A stretch of DNA of 64,000 nucleotides from NCBI RefSeq assembly GCF_002836205.1, contig NZ_PJBE01000012.1:868001-932000 (forward strand), written 5' to 3'. Position numbers and translations under genes: made by a program. The notes beneath the pieces are model-generated. The model was given only the letters and a program-made list of their open reading frames with translations, did no database searches and was not told the DNA's origin. Shown one piece after another: positions 1 to 7,597 of the stretch. The DNA is from Shewanella sp. Choline-02u-19. Lineage in GTDB: Bacteria > Pseudomonadota > Gammaproteobacteria > Enterobacterales > Shewanellaceae. The first letter of the stretch is position 1; every line of letters starts with the position of its first letter.

Positions 1-855
1 CGTCAGTCTTTCTCGATTGATGCGGCTAATGAGTACGATCCGTTATTTGAAGATATGTATGATTGGTGCGAGATCCAAGGGTTGGATATCGATACCTTGA
101 TCCACGAAGAAGGCACTGCTCAAATGGAGATTAATTTCTCTCATGGTGATGCTCTGTCGCTAGCCGATCAGGTGTTTGTGTTTAAGCGTACCCTGCGTGA
201 AGCGGCTCTTAAGCACAAAGTCTGCGCGACATTTATGGCAAAACCTATCACTAATGAGCCTGGCAGTGCGATGCATCTGCATCAGAGCATTGTTGATATG
301 AAGTCAGGCAAAAACATTTTCAGTAAAGAAGATGGCACTAAAGGGCCACTTTTTTATAGCTACATTGGTGGTTTACAGAAGTTCATCCCTGAGTTATTGC
401 CATTATTCGCACCTAATGTTAACTCATTCCGTCGTTTTCTACCGGGGACTTCTGCGCCGGTTAACTTGGAATGGGGCGAAGAAAACCGCACTTGTGGTCT
501 ACGCATTCCAGAATCATCTCCGCAAAACTTACGTGTTGAAAACCGCATTGCTGGCGCTGATGCCAACAGCTATTTGGCGATAGCTGCGAGTCTATTATGT
601 GGTTATATGGGCATGGTTGAAGACGTTAAGCCTTTCACTCCTGTTCAAGGGCGTGCCAACGAAAACCGTAGTGGCATTTCCCTACCGTTAACACTTGAAG
701 AAGCACTGGCTGTGATGGCTGAAAGCTCAGCTTGTCGTGAGTATTTAGGTGAAACCTTTACCAATGGTTATATTGCGGTGAAGCAAGCCGATTTAGAAAA
801 CTATCGTCAAGTGATTAGCTCTTGGGAGCGTAAATTCCTCCTGCTAACCGTTTAA
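1..855 (+). CDS. puuA: Glutamine synthetase family protein, probable gamma-glutamylputrescine synthetase (5' partial)
   Basis: The frame is open from base 1, so the N-terminal part lies outside the window; 284 residues are visible. The visible part is the C-terminal catalytic half of a glutamine synthetase fold: the metal/glutamate-binding stretch around IHEEGTAQMEINF, the ATP-binding segment FMAKPITNEPGSAMHLHQS, and the Arg-rich NRTCGLRIPESS region. It ligates glutamate to an amine using ATP. The genes that follow (a putrescine-type ABC transporter and a PuuB-type oxidase) suggest that the amine is putrescine and that this is the first step of the Puu pathway rather than ammonia assimilation by GlnA. 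That substrate is inferred from context. The protein ends in a WERKFLLLTV tail, resembling PuuA-type C-termini. Confidence 0.88.
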   Translation, partial: RQSFSIDAANEYDPLFEDMYDWCEIQGLDIDTLIHEEGTAQMEINFSHGDALSLADQVFVFKRTLREAALKHKVCATFMAKPITNEPGSAMHLHQSIVDMKSGKNIFSKEDGTKGPLFYSYIGGLQKFIPELLPLFAPNVNSFRRFLPGTSAPVNLEWGEENRTCGLRIPESSPQNLRVENRIAGADANSYLAIAASLLCGYMGMVEDVKPFTPVQGRANENRSGISLPLTLEEALAVMAESSACREYLGETFTNGYIAVKQADLENYRQVISSWERKFLLLTV

Positions 856-1076
856 ACATAGTCACCGCTGGTATTGATTTTGGGGATGAATAGCAGTGGT
901 GCTTTTGAACAAGAAATATCAACAGATACAAAGGAGTCATTCATATAGATAGTGCTGTTTGAGTATTGAGCGTTATCTATATGAAAGCTAAAGCAGTACG
1001 CACTGCCGATGCCGTTTTTCAGGTGTAGCATTGGTCAACAATAAGAACTAAAGCCGATAAATCGGCAACACAATGC

Positions 1077-1107
1077 AGCAACAGCAGAAGCGGTTTATCT
1101 GCTGCTA
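1077..1107 (+). promoter_or_regulatory. Hairpin in the 5' leader of potF
   Basis: An inverted repeat (AGCAGA ... TCTGCT) sits just ahead of the potF ribosome binding site (AGGAG at about 1116). It has no T-run, so it is not a terminator. It may shape the mRNA leader. No other feature is visible in the 270-bp puuA-potF gap. Confidence 0.25.
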
Positions 1108-1125
1108 CGCTAAACAGGAGATAGC

Positions 1126-2226
1126 ATGAAACTTTTTAAAAAGGTGACCACTTTAGCCCTCGTCACAGTAAGTGTCTTGGCCAGCAGCGTCACTTACGCT
1201 GAGGAAGTCGTTCGAGTTTATAATTGGTCTGACTATATTGCCGAAGACACGCTAGATAATTTCTATAAAGAAACAGGGATCCGCGTCATTTATGATGTGT
1301 TTGACAGTAATGAAGTGGTTGAAGCAAAACTGCTTTCAGGCCGTTCAGGTTACGACATCGTTGTGCCATCAAATAGTTTTTTAGCAAAGCAAATTAAAGC
1401 AGGCGCCTTCCAAAAACTCGATTCAAACCAGCTATCAAATCATAAAAACTTGAGCCCTGAGTTAATGACACAGCTTGAGACTGCCGATCCAGGTAATCAG
1501 TATTCTGTACCCTATCTTTGGGGCACTAATGGTATTGGTTATAACGTCGATAAAGTGAAAGCTGTATTAGGTGACGATGCCCCCGTTGATTCGTTAGAGC
1601 TGATCTTTAACCCTAAGTACGCTGAGAAGTTGTCTAAATGTGGTTTATCGGTACTGGATAGTGCCGATGAGATGATCCCTATGGCACTCATCTATTTAGG
1701 GCTTGACCCTAACAGCATTAAATCTGATGACTTTAAGAAGGCCGGTGAGGTCTTAGCTAAAGTTCGCCCTTATATTACCTATTTTCACTCTTCGCGTTAT
1801 ATCACCGATTTAGCCAATGGTGACGTCTGTGTTGCCTTCGGTTATTCAGGTGATATTTTCCAAGCGGCAGCGCGTGCTGAAGAAGCGGGAAATGGAAATG
1901 TCATTGAGTACTCAATTCCGAAAGAGGGTTCAAACCTATGGTTTGATATGTTAGCGATCCCAGCTGATGCCGCTAACGTGAAAAATGCTCACACCTTTAT
2001 TAATTATCTCCTTCGTCCAGAAGTGATAGCGCCTATTAGTAACTATGTTGCTTACGCTAACGCGAACGTACCGGCATTGCCGTTGGTTGATGAAGAGGTG
2101 CGTACCAACACTTCAATCTACCCCACAAAAGAGGTGTTAGATCGCCTTTACGTCGGTGATGTACGTCCAATGAAATCACAACGTGCACTGACACGTGTAT
2201 GGACCAAAGTGAAATCGGGTTATTAA
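1126..2226 (+). CDS. potF: Polyamine ABC transporter periplasmic substrate-binding protein
   Basis: 366 residues with a Sec signal peptide (basic MKLFKK, hydrophobic core, likely cleavage after VTYA). The mature protein begins VVRVYNWSDYIAEDTL, the hallmark opening of PotD/PotF-type spermidine/putrescine binding proteins, and the overall length matches the family. It binds polyamine in the periplasm and hands it to the PotGHI membrane complex encoded just downstream. The ATG is preceded by AGGAG. A hairpin with a T-run lies between this gene and potG, which would let the binding protein be made in excess over the membrane components. Putrescine as ligand is inferred from the flanking puu genes. 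Confidence 0.92.
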   Translation: MKLFKKVTTLALVTVSVLASSVTYAEEVVRVYNWSDYIAEDTLDNFYKETGIRVIYDVFDSNEVVEAKLLSGRSGYDIVVPSNSFLAKQIKAGAFQKLDSNQLSNHKNLSPELMTQLETADPGNQYSVPYLWGTNGIGYNVDKVKAVLGDDAPVDSLELIFNPKYAEKLSKCGLSVLDSADEMIPMALIYLGLDPNSIKSDDFKKAGEVLAKVRPYITYFHSSRYITDLANGDVCVAFGYSGDIFQAAARAEEAGNGNVIEYSIPKEGSNLWFDMLAIPADAANVKNAHTFINYLLRPEVIAPISNYVAYANANVPALPLVDEEVRTNTSIYPTKEVLDRLYVGDVRPMKSQRALTRVWTKVKSGY

Positions 2227-2235
2227 TCAGAATTT

Positions 2236-2263
2236 GGGCAAGGTGTTTACCTTGCCCTTTTTG
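2236..2263 (+). terminator. Intra-operon terminator/attenuator between potF and potG
   Basis: A GGGCAAGG ... CCTTGCCC stem with a short loop is followed by five T. It lies 10 bp after the potF stop and probably trims most transcripts, leaving partial read-through into potGHI. Confidence 0.75.
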
Positions 2264-2337
2264 ATCAACGGCAAAAATAGACACAATATTAAAGAGATGA
2301 GCCTTTGACCTTAAGGCGTATCTGTTGGAGAAGTAAT

Positions 2338-3474
2338 ATGGCTAGTACCTTGGACGTCACCAATAAACCGATTATAAAGACGCAGGGAGAAGTGCTACTT
2401 CAGATCGACCGAGTCAGTAAATTATTTGACGAAGTGCGCGCAGTAGATGATGTGTCACTGAGTATTAGAAAAGGCGAAATTTTTGCACTATTAGGCGGTT
2501 CAGGCTCGGGTAAATCAACTTTACTTCGCATCCTTGCTGGCTTTGAAAAACCGTCTGAAGGGCGTATTTTTCTTGATGGTGAAGACATTACCGATATGCC
2601 GCCACATGAACGACCTATCAACATGATGTTCCAGTCTTATGCGTTATTTCCACATATGTCCGTGGCGCAGAATATTGCGTTTGGACTGAAGCAAGACAAG
2701 TTATCAAAAGCAGACATTGAAGCGCGTGTGCAAGAGATGCTAAAGCTAGTCCATATGGAAGCTTATGCTAAACGCAGACCTAATCAATTATCGGGTGGAC
2801 AACGTCAGCGTGTGGCGTTAGCACGCTCGTTAGCTAAGCGTCCTAAATTATTGTTACTCGATGAGCCAATGGGCGCACTCGATAAAAAGTTGCGTACGCA
2901 GATGCAACTAGAGGTGGTCGATATTCTCGAAGCTGTAGGGGTGACGTGTGTGATGGTGACCCACGACCAAGAAGAAGCGATGACTATGGCAGCGCGAATT
3001 TCGATTATGAATGATGGTTGGATCGCACAGACTGGATCACCAACTGATATTTATGAAAGTCCTAATAGCCGCATGGTGGCTGAATTTATTGGTAGCGTAA
3101 ATCTATTTGAAGGCGAAATAGCTGTCGATAAATTTGACCATATTATTATTGAAAGCCAAGGCTTGGCACAAAAAATATTTATTGAGCATGGGGTATCAAC
3201 CAGCGTAGAAGATAAAACCGTTTGGGTTGCAGTGCGTCCAGAAAAGACCCGTATTACTCGCGAGCAACCTGAAGGTGAGTATAACTGGTCGAGCGGTGTG
3301 GTTGAAGATATTGCCTATTTAGGGGGAATTTCGGTGTATTACATCCGCCTACCCAATAAGCAGTTAATCCAAACCATCATGACCAACCGTGAACGTCGTT
3401 CAGACCCTCCAACGTGGGAAGAAGCAGTTTTCATTAGCTGGGAGGCCACCAGCGGAGTGGTCCTTAGAACATAA
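2338..3474 (+). CDS. potG: Polyamine ABC transporter ATP-binding protein
   Basis: 378 residues from the ATG at 2338, which has a GGAG site nine bases upstream; a TTG further upstream in frame (2305) lacks one. The protein shows Walker A GGSGSGKST near residue 53, the Q-loop MMFQSYALFP, the signature LSGGQRQRVALARSLA, Walker B LLLLDEP and the switch His in VMVTHDQEEA. A C-terminal TOBE-like regulatory region follows. It powers polyamine import with PotH and PotI at the inner membrane. Walker A has Ser where many paralogues have Cys. Ten bases separate it from potH, consistent with one operon. Confidence 0.93.
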   Translation: MASTLDVTNKPIIKTQGEVLLQIDRVSKLFDEVRAVDDVSLSIRKGEIFALLGGSGSGKSTLLRILAGFEKPSEGRIFLDGEDITDMPPHERPINMMFQSYALFPHMSVAQNIAFGLKQDKLSKADIEARVQEMLKLVHMEAYAKRRPNQLSGGQRQRVALARSLAKRPKLLLLDEPMGALDKKLRTQMQLEVVDILEAVGVTCVMVTHDQEEAMTMAARISIMNDGWIAQTGSPTDIYESPNSRMVAEFIGSVNLFEGEIAVDKFDHIIIESQGLAQKIFIEHGVSTSVEDKTVWVAVRPEKTRITREQPEGEYNWSSGVVEDIAYLGGISVYYIRLPNKQLIQTIMTNRERRSDPPTWEEAVFISWEATSGVVLRT

Positions 3475-3484
3475 GGAATCGATC

Positions 3485-4390
3485 ATGAAAAAGCCGTTAA
3501 AATTTCGATTACCCAAAGGCCAATGCTGGACCATCGGTGTCCCCTATTTTTGGCTACTAATGTTTTTCGCACTGCCCTTCGCGATTGTACTTAAGATTAG
3601 TTTCTCGACGCCACTTATGGCGATACCGCCCTACGAACCGCTATTAGAGTACGCTGAAGAATCGCTTAATATCATGCTCAATTTTGGCAATTATTTGCTG
3701 ATCCTTGATGATTCACTGTATTACAACGCTTATTTGAGCTCCCTGAAGATGGCAGCCATTTCCACCATTGGTTGTTTGCTGATTGGTTATCCGATGGCTT
3801 ATGCCATTGCTAGAGCGCCAAAGAGTAGTCAAACCTTGCTGATTTTATTGGTTATGCTGCCATCATGGACCTCGTTTCTTATCCGGGTTTATGCGTGGAT
3901 GGGGATCTTGAGCAACAATGGCGTTATCAATAACATATTGATGTGGACGGGGCTTATCTCTGAGCCGCTGCAGATATTAAACACCAATATTGCGGTGTAT
4001 ATCGGCATTATCTATACCTACTTACCGTTTATGATTTTACCTCTGTATGCGACCTTATCTCAGCTTGATATGAGCTTATTGGAAGCCGCATCAGATCTCG
4101 GATCGCGTAGTCTCAATACCTTCTGGAAAATCACCTTGCCTTTATCTAAGGGCGGCGTAATTGCAGGTTCGATGTTGGTGTTTATTCCTGTGGTGGGTGA
4201 GTTTGTGATCCCTGAACTGTTGGGGGGACCAGACACCTTGATGATAGGTAAAGTGCTATGGCAAGAGTTCTTTAATAACCGAGATTGGCCCGTTGCCTCT
4301 GCGCTAGCGATGGTAATGTTAGGATTATTGATTATCCCTATCACGCTGTTTCATCATTATCAGGCACGTGAAATGGAGAAAGGGTCATGA
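3485..4390 (+). CDS. potH: Polyamine ABC transporter permease, subunit 1
   Basis: 301 residues starting at the ATG at 3485. A longer in-frame extension overlaps the end of potG and is not expected to be used. About six transmembrane segments are visible. The cytoplasmic EAA loop EAASDLGSRSLNTFWKITLP, which docks on the ATPase, is near residue 200. The family is the spermidine/putrescine permease PotB/PotH. It forms the translocation pore with PotI. The last four bases (ATGA) overlap the potI start, indicating translational coupling. Confidence 0.92.
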   Translation: MKKPLKFRLPKGQCWTIGVPYFWLLMFFALPFAIVLKISFSTPLMAIPPYEPLLEYAEESLNIMLNFGNYLLILDDSLYYNAYLSSLKMAAISTIGCLLIGYPMAYAIARAPKSSQTLLILLVMLPSWTSFLIRVYAWMGILSNNGVINNILMWTGLISEPLQILNTNIAVYIGIIYTYLPFMILPLYATLSQLDMSLLEAASDLGSRSLNTFWKITLPLSKGGVIAGSMLVFIPVVGEFVIPELLGGPDTLMIGKVLWQEFFNNRDWPVASALAMVMLGLLIIPITLFHHYQAREMEKGS

Positions 4391-5202
4391 AGAAGTTAAG
4401 TTTCTCTACCGTAATGTTGTGGGCTGGAATGTTCTTTCTCTATGCCCCTATGTTTGTTCTGGTCTTTTACTCGTTTAACGAATCTAAATTGGTGACGGTT
4501 TGGGGTGGTTTTTCGGTCAAATGGTATGGCGAACTATTTCGCGATCAGCAGATCCTTGATGCGGTAGGTACCAGCTTACAGGTGGCATTCTATGCCTCTA
4601 CGATGGCGGTAATACTTGGCACCATGGCGGCATTTGTGATGACGCGTTTTGCGCGGGGTTGGGGCAAGCTGACCTTGTCTAATATGATCACAGCGCCACT
4701 GGTGATGCCAGAAGTGATCACTGGTTTGTCATTGCTGCTGCTGTTTGTACATATGGCTGAATTTCTAGGTTGGCCAGCGGAACGTGGCATGTTAACCATC
4801 TGGATTGCTCACTCGACGTTTTGTGCGGCATACGTTGCAGTCGTTGTATCTGCGAGGCTGCGTGAGATAGACCGTTCAATCGAAGAGGCTGCTCAGGATT
4901 TGGGTGCAACGCCGTTAATGACGTTTTTTCAGATCACGGTACCGATGATCTCGCCAGCGATAGTCGCCGGTTGGTTACTATCGTTCAGCTTATCACTCGA
5001 TGATTTAGTGATCGCCAGCTTTGCCTCTGGCCCTGGTGCGACGACGCTACCTATGGTGGTGTTCTCTTCAGTAAGAATGGGGGTGTCGCCGAAGATCAAC
5101 GCATTAGCGACCTTGATTATCCTTATTGTCTCGCTAATTGCATTTGTCTCTTGGTACTTTGCCCGCAGAGCCGAAGCCAAACAACGGGCAGGCTCTGGAT
5201 AG
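4387..5202 (+). CDS. potI: Polyamine ABC transporter permease, subunit 2
   Basis: 271 residues, six predicted membrane segments. The EAA loop EEAAQDLGATPLMTFFQITV and the motif DDLVIASF near the C-terminus are typical of PotC/PotI permeases. It overlaps the potH stop by 4 bp (ATGA) and pairs with PotH as a heterodimeric pore. The gene ends the transporter set; a long perfect dyad lies 12 bp after its stop and puuB begins 141 bp later. Confidence 0.92.
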   Translation: MKKLSFSTVMLWAGMFFLYAPMFVLVFYSFNESKLVTVWGGFSVKWYGELFRDQQILDAVGTSLQVAFYASTMAVILGTMAAFVMTRFARGWGKLTLSNMITAPLVMPEVITGLSLLLLFVHMAEFLGWPAERGMLTIWIAHSTFCAAYVAVVVSARLREIDRSIEEAAQDLGATPLMTFFQITVPMISPAIVAGWLLSFSLSLDDLVIASFASGPGATTLPMVVFSSVRMGVSPKINALATLIILIVSLIAFVSWYFARRAEAKQRAGSG

Positions 5203-5214
5203 CCAACAACCCAT

Positions 5215-5242
5215 GACAATGTAGAGCATGCTCTGCATTGTC
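5215..5242. repeat. 28-bp near-perfect palindrome between potI and puuB
   Basis: GACAATGTAGAGCA is followed directly by TGCTCTGCATTGTC, 13 of 14 positions self-complementary. No T-run follows on either strand, so it is not a standard terminator. It could be an operator or an mRNA-stabilising hairpin. Confidence 0.6.
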
Positions 5243-5343
5243 AGCGGTAAAAAATGATGAGCGGTGTAGAGGGGGATGGGTTGCTAATCAGCACATCTAT
5301 CGAGATCGAAAAATTTACTTTTATAGCGTAAAGGACAGAAGTT

Positions 5344-6666
5344 ATGTCAATAATTAGTCACGAAAGACAGGCGGAAACCATGACCAGTACACCACACGCA
5401 AATTCATATTACGCGGCATCAGCCAACGACAAAACAGAGCGTGCACAGCTACAAGACAACATCGACACGGACATTTGTATTATCGGTGCCGGATACACAG
5501 GTCTATCGACCGCATTGCACCTACTCGAGATGGGTTACAGTGTCACTGTGCTAGAAGCTGCTCGTATTGGTTGGGGCGCATCAGGCCGCAATGGTGGCCA
5601 GATAGTCAATAGCTTTAGCCGCGATATCGATTCGATTGAAAAGACGGTTGGTAAAGATGCTGGCAAGCTATTTGGTGAAATGGCATTTGAAGGTGCGCGG
5701 ATAATTAAAGAGCGCATTAGCAAGTATAACATTCAGTGCGATCTGCAAGATGGTGGTGTGTTTGCGGCACTAAACGACAAGCAGATGGGGCATCTACAGT
5801 CGCAAAAGTCGCTGTGGGAAAAACATGGCCATATGAACCATCTAGAGCTTTTGGATAAAAATGATATCCGTAAGGTGGTTAATACCGAGGCGTATGTTGG
5901 TGGTTTGCTCGACAAGAGTGGTGGCCATATTCATCCATTGAATCTCGCATTGGGTGAAGCCAATGCCGTGGAGTCCTTGGGGGGCAAAATTTACGAAGAT
6001 TCTGCTGTGATTAAGGTAGAAGAGGGCGAGAGTCCAGTGGTGCATACTGCTCATGGCAGCGTGAAATCTAAATTTGTGGTGGTTGCAGGCAATGCATATT
6101 TGGGCGGCTTAATTCCAAAGCTGCAAGCCAAGGCGATGCCCTGTGGCACACAAGTGATCACCACAGCACCGCTAAACGATGAGCTTGCAAAAAGCTTACT
6201 GCCGCAAAATTACTGTGTTGAAGATTGTAATTATCTACTGGATTACTTCCGCTTGTCGGGTGATAACCGCCTAATTTATGGCGGTGGCGTGGTGTATGGT
6301 GCTCGCGATCCCGCTGATATTAAGTCTATTATCACCCCTAAAATGTTGAAAATATTTCCGCAACTTAAAGATGTCAAAATTGACTATAGCTGGACCGGTA
6401 ACTTCCTGCTGACGCTGTCACGTTTACCTCAGGTAGGGCGTATTGGCAGCAACGTTTATTACTCTCAAGGCTGCAGTGGTCACGGGGTAACTTACACCCA
6501 TTTAGCGGGTAAGATCTTGGCTGAAGCCATTAATGGTCAGGCGACTCGATTCGATGCCTTTGCAGGGCTACCTCATTACCCCTTCCCTGGTGGCCATAGG
6601 TTCCAAGTGCCTTTTAGTGCGATTGGCGCGTGGTACTACACCATGCGCGATAAGTTAGGTGTTTAA
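5344..6666 (+). CDS. puuB: FAD-dependent amine oxidoreductase, probable gamma-glutamylputrescine oxidase
   Basis: 440 residues. The N-terminal dinucleotide-binding motif IIGAGYTGLSTALHLLEMGY (about residues 46-65) ends in an acidic residue (VLEA) as expected for FAD, and RIGWGASGRNGGQIV is the conserved DAO-family flavin segment. The C-terminal GCSGHGVTYTHLAGKILAEA closes the FAD site. PuuB oxidises gamma-glutamylputrescine to the aldehyde, releasing ammonia and peroxide. The substrate is inferred from the preceding puuA-like and pot genes. AGGA lies seven bases before the ATG at 5344; an internal ATG at 5380 is a possible alternative start. A strong terminator follows. Confidence 0.88.
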   Translation: MSIISHERQAETMTSTPHANSYYAASANDKTERAQLQDNIDTDICIIGAGYTGLSTALHLLEMGYSVTVLEAARIGWGASGRNGGQIVNSFSRDIDSIEKTVGKDAGKLFGEMAFEGARIIKERISKYNIQCDLQDGGVFAALNDKQMGHLQSQKSLWEKHGHMNHLELLDKNDIRKVVNTEAYVGGLLDKSGGHIHPLNLALGEANAVESLGGKIYEDSAVIKVEEGESPVVHTAHGSVKSKFVVVAGNAYLGGLIPKLQAKAMPCGTQVITTAPLNDELAKSLLPQNYCVEDCNYLLDYFRLSGDNRLIYGGGVVYGARDPADIKSIITPKMLKIFPQLKDVKIDYSWTGNFLLTLSRLPQVGRIGSNVYYSQGCSGHGVTYTHLAGKILAEAINGQATRFDAFAGLPHYPFPGGHRFQVPFSAIGAWYYTMRDKLGV

Positions 6667-6699
6667 CAACAATATTAGTTTGATAATGCACCTCAAAAC

Positions 6700-6727
6700 A
6701 AAAAAGCCTACGTGAGTAGGCTTTTTC
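6700..6727. terminator. Terminator after puuB (bidirectional)
   Basis: AAAAAGCCTAC GTGA GTAGGCTTTTT is a perfect 11-bp stem with A- and T-flanks, so it can serve puuB on the plus strand and the small gene at 6756-6881 on the minus strand. Confidence 0.88.
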
Positions 6728-6755
6728 CGTTTGGTTTAGTTAAGCTTTGTTCTAG

Positions 6756-6881
6756 TTAGTTATTCGAGAAACGCTTCTTGAGCTTCTTAATGCTCACTCC
6801 AAGACCAATGACGAACACCTCAACCGCACCTATACCCAATAAAACATAAAATAATGCCGGAACATGCTTAATAAAATCCAT
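6756..6881 (-). CDS. Small single-pass membrane protein, 41 residues, unknown function
   Basis: A minus-strand frame reads MDFIKHVPALFYVLLGIGAV, continues with EVFVIGLGVSIKKLKKRFSNN, and stops. It consists of one hydrophobic helix of about 20 residues followed by a strongly basic tail (KKLKKR), which fits a bitopic inner-membrane protein with its C-terminus in the cytoplasm. A purine-rich GAAGAGAATTGAG precedes the ATG, and the shared terminator at 6700-6727 lies just downstream on this strand. No family is recognised. The composition is convincingly protein-like for such a short frame, but expression is unproven. Confidence 0.6.
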   Translation of the reverse strand: MDFIKHVPALFYVLLGIGAVEVFVIGLGVSIKKLKKRFSNN

Positions 6882-7261
6882 CTCAATTCTCTTCTAATTG
6901 CTAGATATATCCTGTTACTTGTTCTCAATATCCCACAGTCTTAGCGATAATTACTTGATGTCGGTCACAAACAATAGTGTTTTGAAGATAGCGAACAGCA
7001 ATTTTATTGGGAGGAACATGAGAATGTTTAGCTGCTATTTATGAGATTCACGTGATGTGACTAGCGCAAATGTTCACACCAATATTTGGCCATATAAATT
7101 GACCCGTACTCACTTAGCTAGCAATGGCTACGACCATCTATAGTGAACCGATTCGTTATCAGCGACGTATGCTTATTTGAGTGTTATTACTGGTATTTGT
7201 GGCAAATTAAGCAATTCATACTAGTTTCAATAGGGTGCATAAGAACATAAGAGAATCGCTA
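6882..7261. other. Intergenic region between the small membrane gene and the oxidase operon
   Basis: About 380 bp without a credible gene. It must hold the divergent promoters of the 41-residue protein and the cytochrome operon. A TTGATGTCGGTCAC stretch near 6955 only loosely resembles an FNR site. I call no specific site. Confidence 0.4.
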
Positions 7262-7594
7262 ATGAACCGAATAATCCTGCTAGTAGTACTTGCGCTCATC
7301 ACCATGGATGCCAAAGCCAACTATGAGCCGTCATTTGAAATTGGTAAGCAAAAAGCCAAGGTCTGTATGACATGCCATGGTGAAGATGGAATTTCTACTA
7401 TCGACCCCTATCCCAATCTACGTGGTCAGAAGATGGGTTATTTGATCTCCTCCTTAAAAGACTATCAGTCTCGACAGCGTACCAGTGGCTTAGCGATTTT
7501 AATGCAGCAGCAGGCTGATGCCTTATCAGAACAAGATATTCAGGATATTGCTTACTACTTCTCGGTTCTGGGTACAAAAAAGGAAGGGGAATAG
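7262..7594 (+). CDS. Small periplasmic monoheme cytochrome c
   Basis: 110 residues from the ATG at 7262 (AAGAGA upstream); a GTG at 7235 would only add a non-signal extension. A signal peptide ends around ITMDAKA. One heme-binding CMTCH is at residues 35-39, and a Met axial ligand is likely near the C-terminal half (LAILMQQQ). It resembles class I cytochromes of the cytochrome c553/c4 half type. The gene is first in an operon with ccoN, ccoO and the ccoP fusion, three bases ahead of ccoN. It is therefore likely an electron donor to, or an extra subunit of, that oxidase. The donor role is inference. Confidence 0.85.
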   Translation: MNRIILLVVLALITMDAKANYEPSFEIGKQKAKVCMTCHGEDGISTIDPYPNLRGQKMGYLISSLKDYQSRQRTSGLAILMQQQADALSEQDIQDIAYYFSVLGTKKEGE

Positions 7595-7597
7595 TAT

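Noticed and set aside
6950..6970. FNR-like TTGATGTCGGTCAC upstream of the cbb3 operon
   Set aside because: Only the left half-site is good (right half 3 of 5); control by FNR is plausible but not supported by this match.
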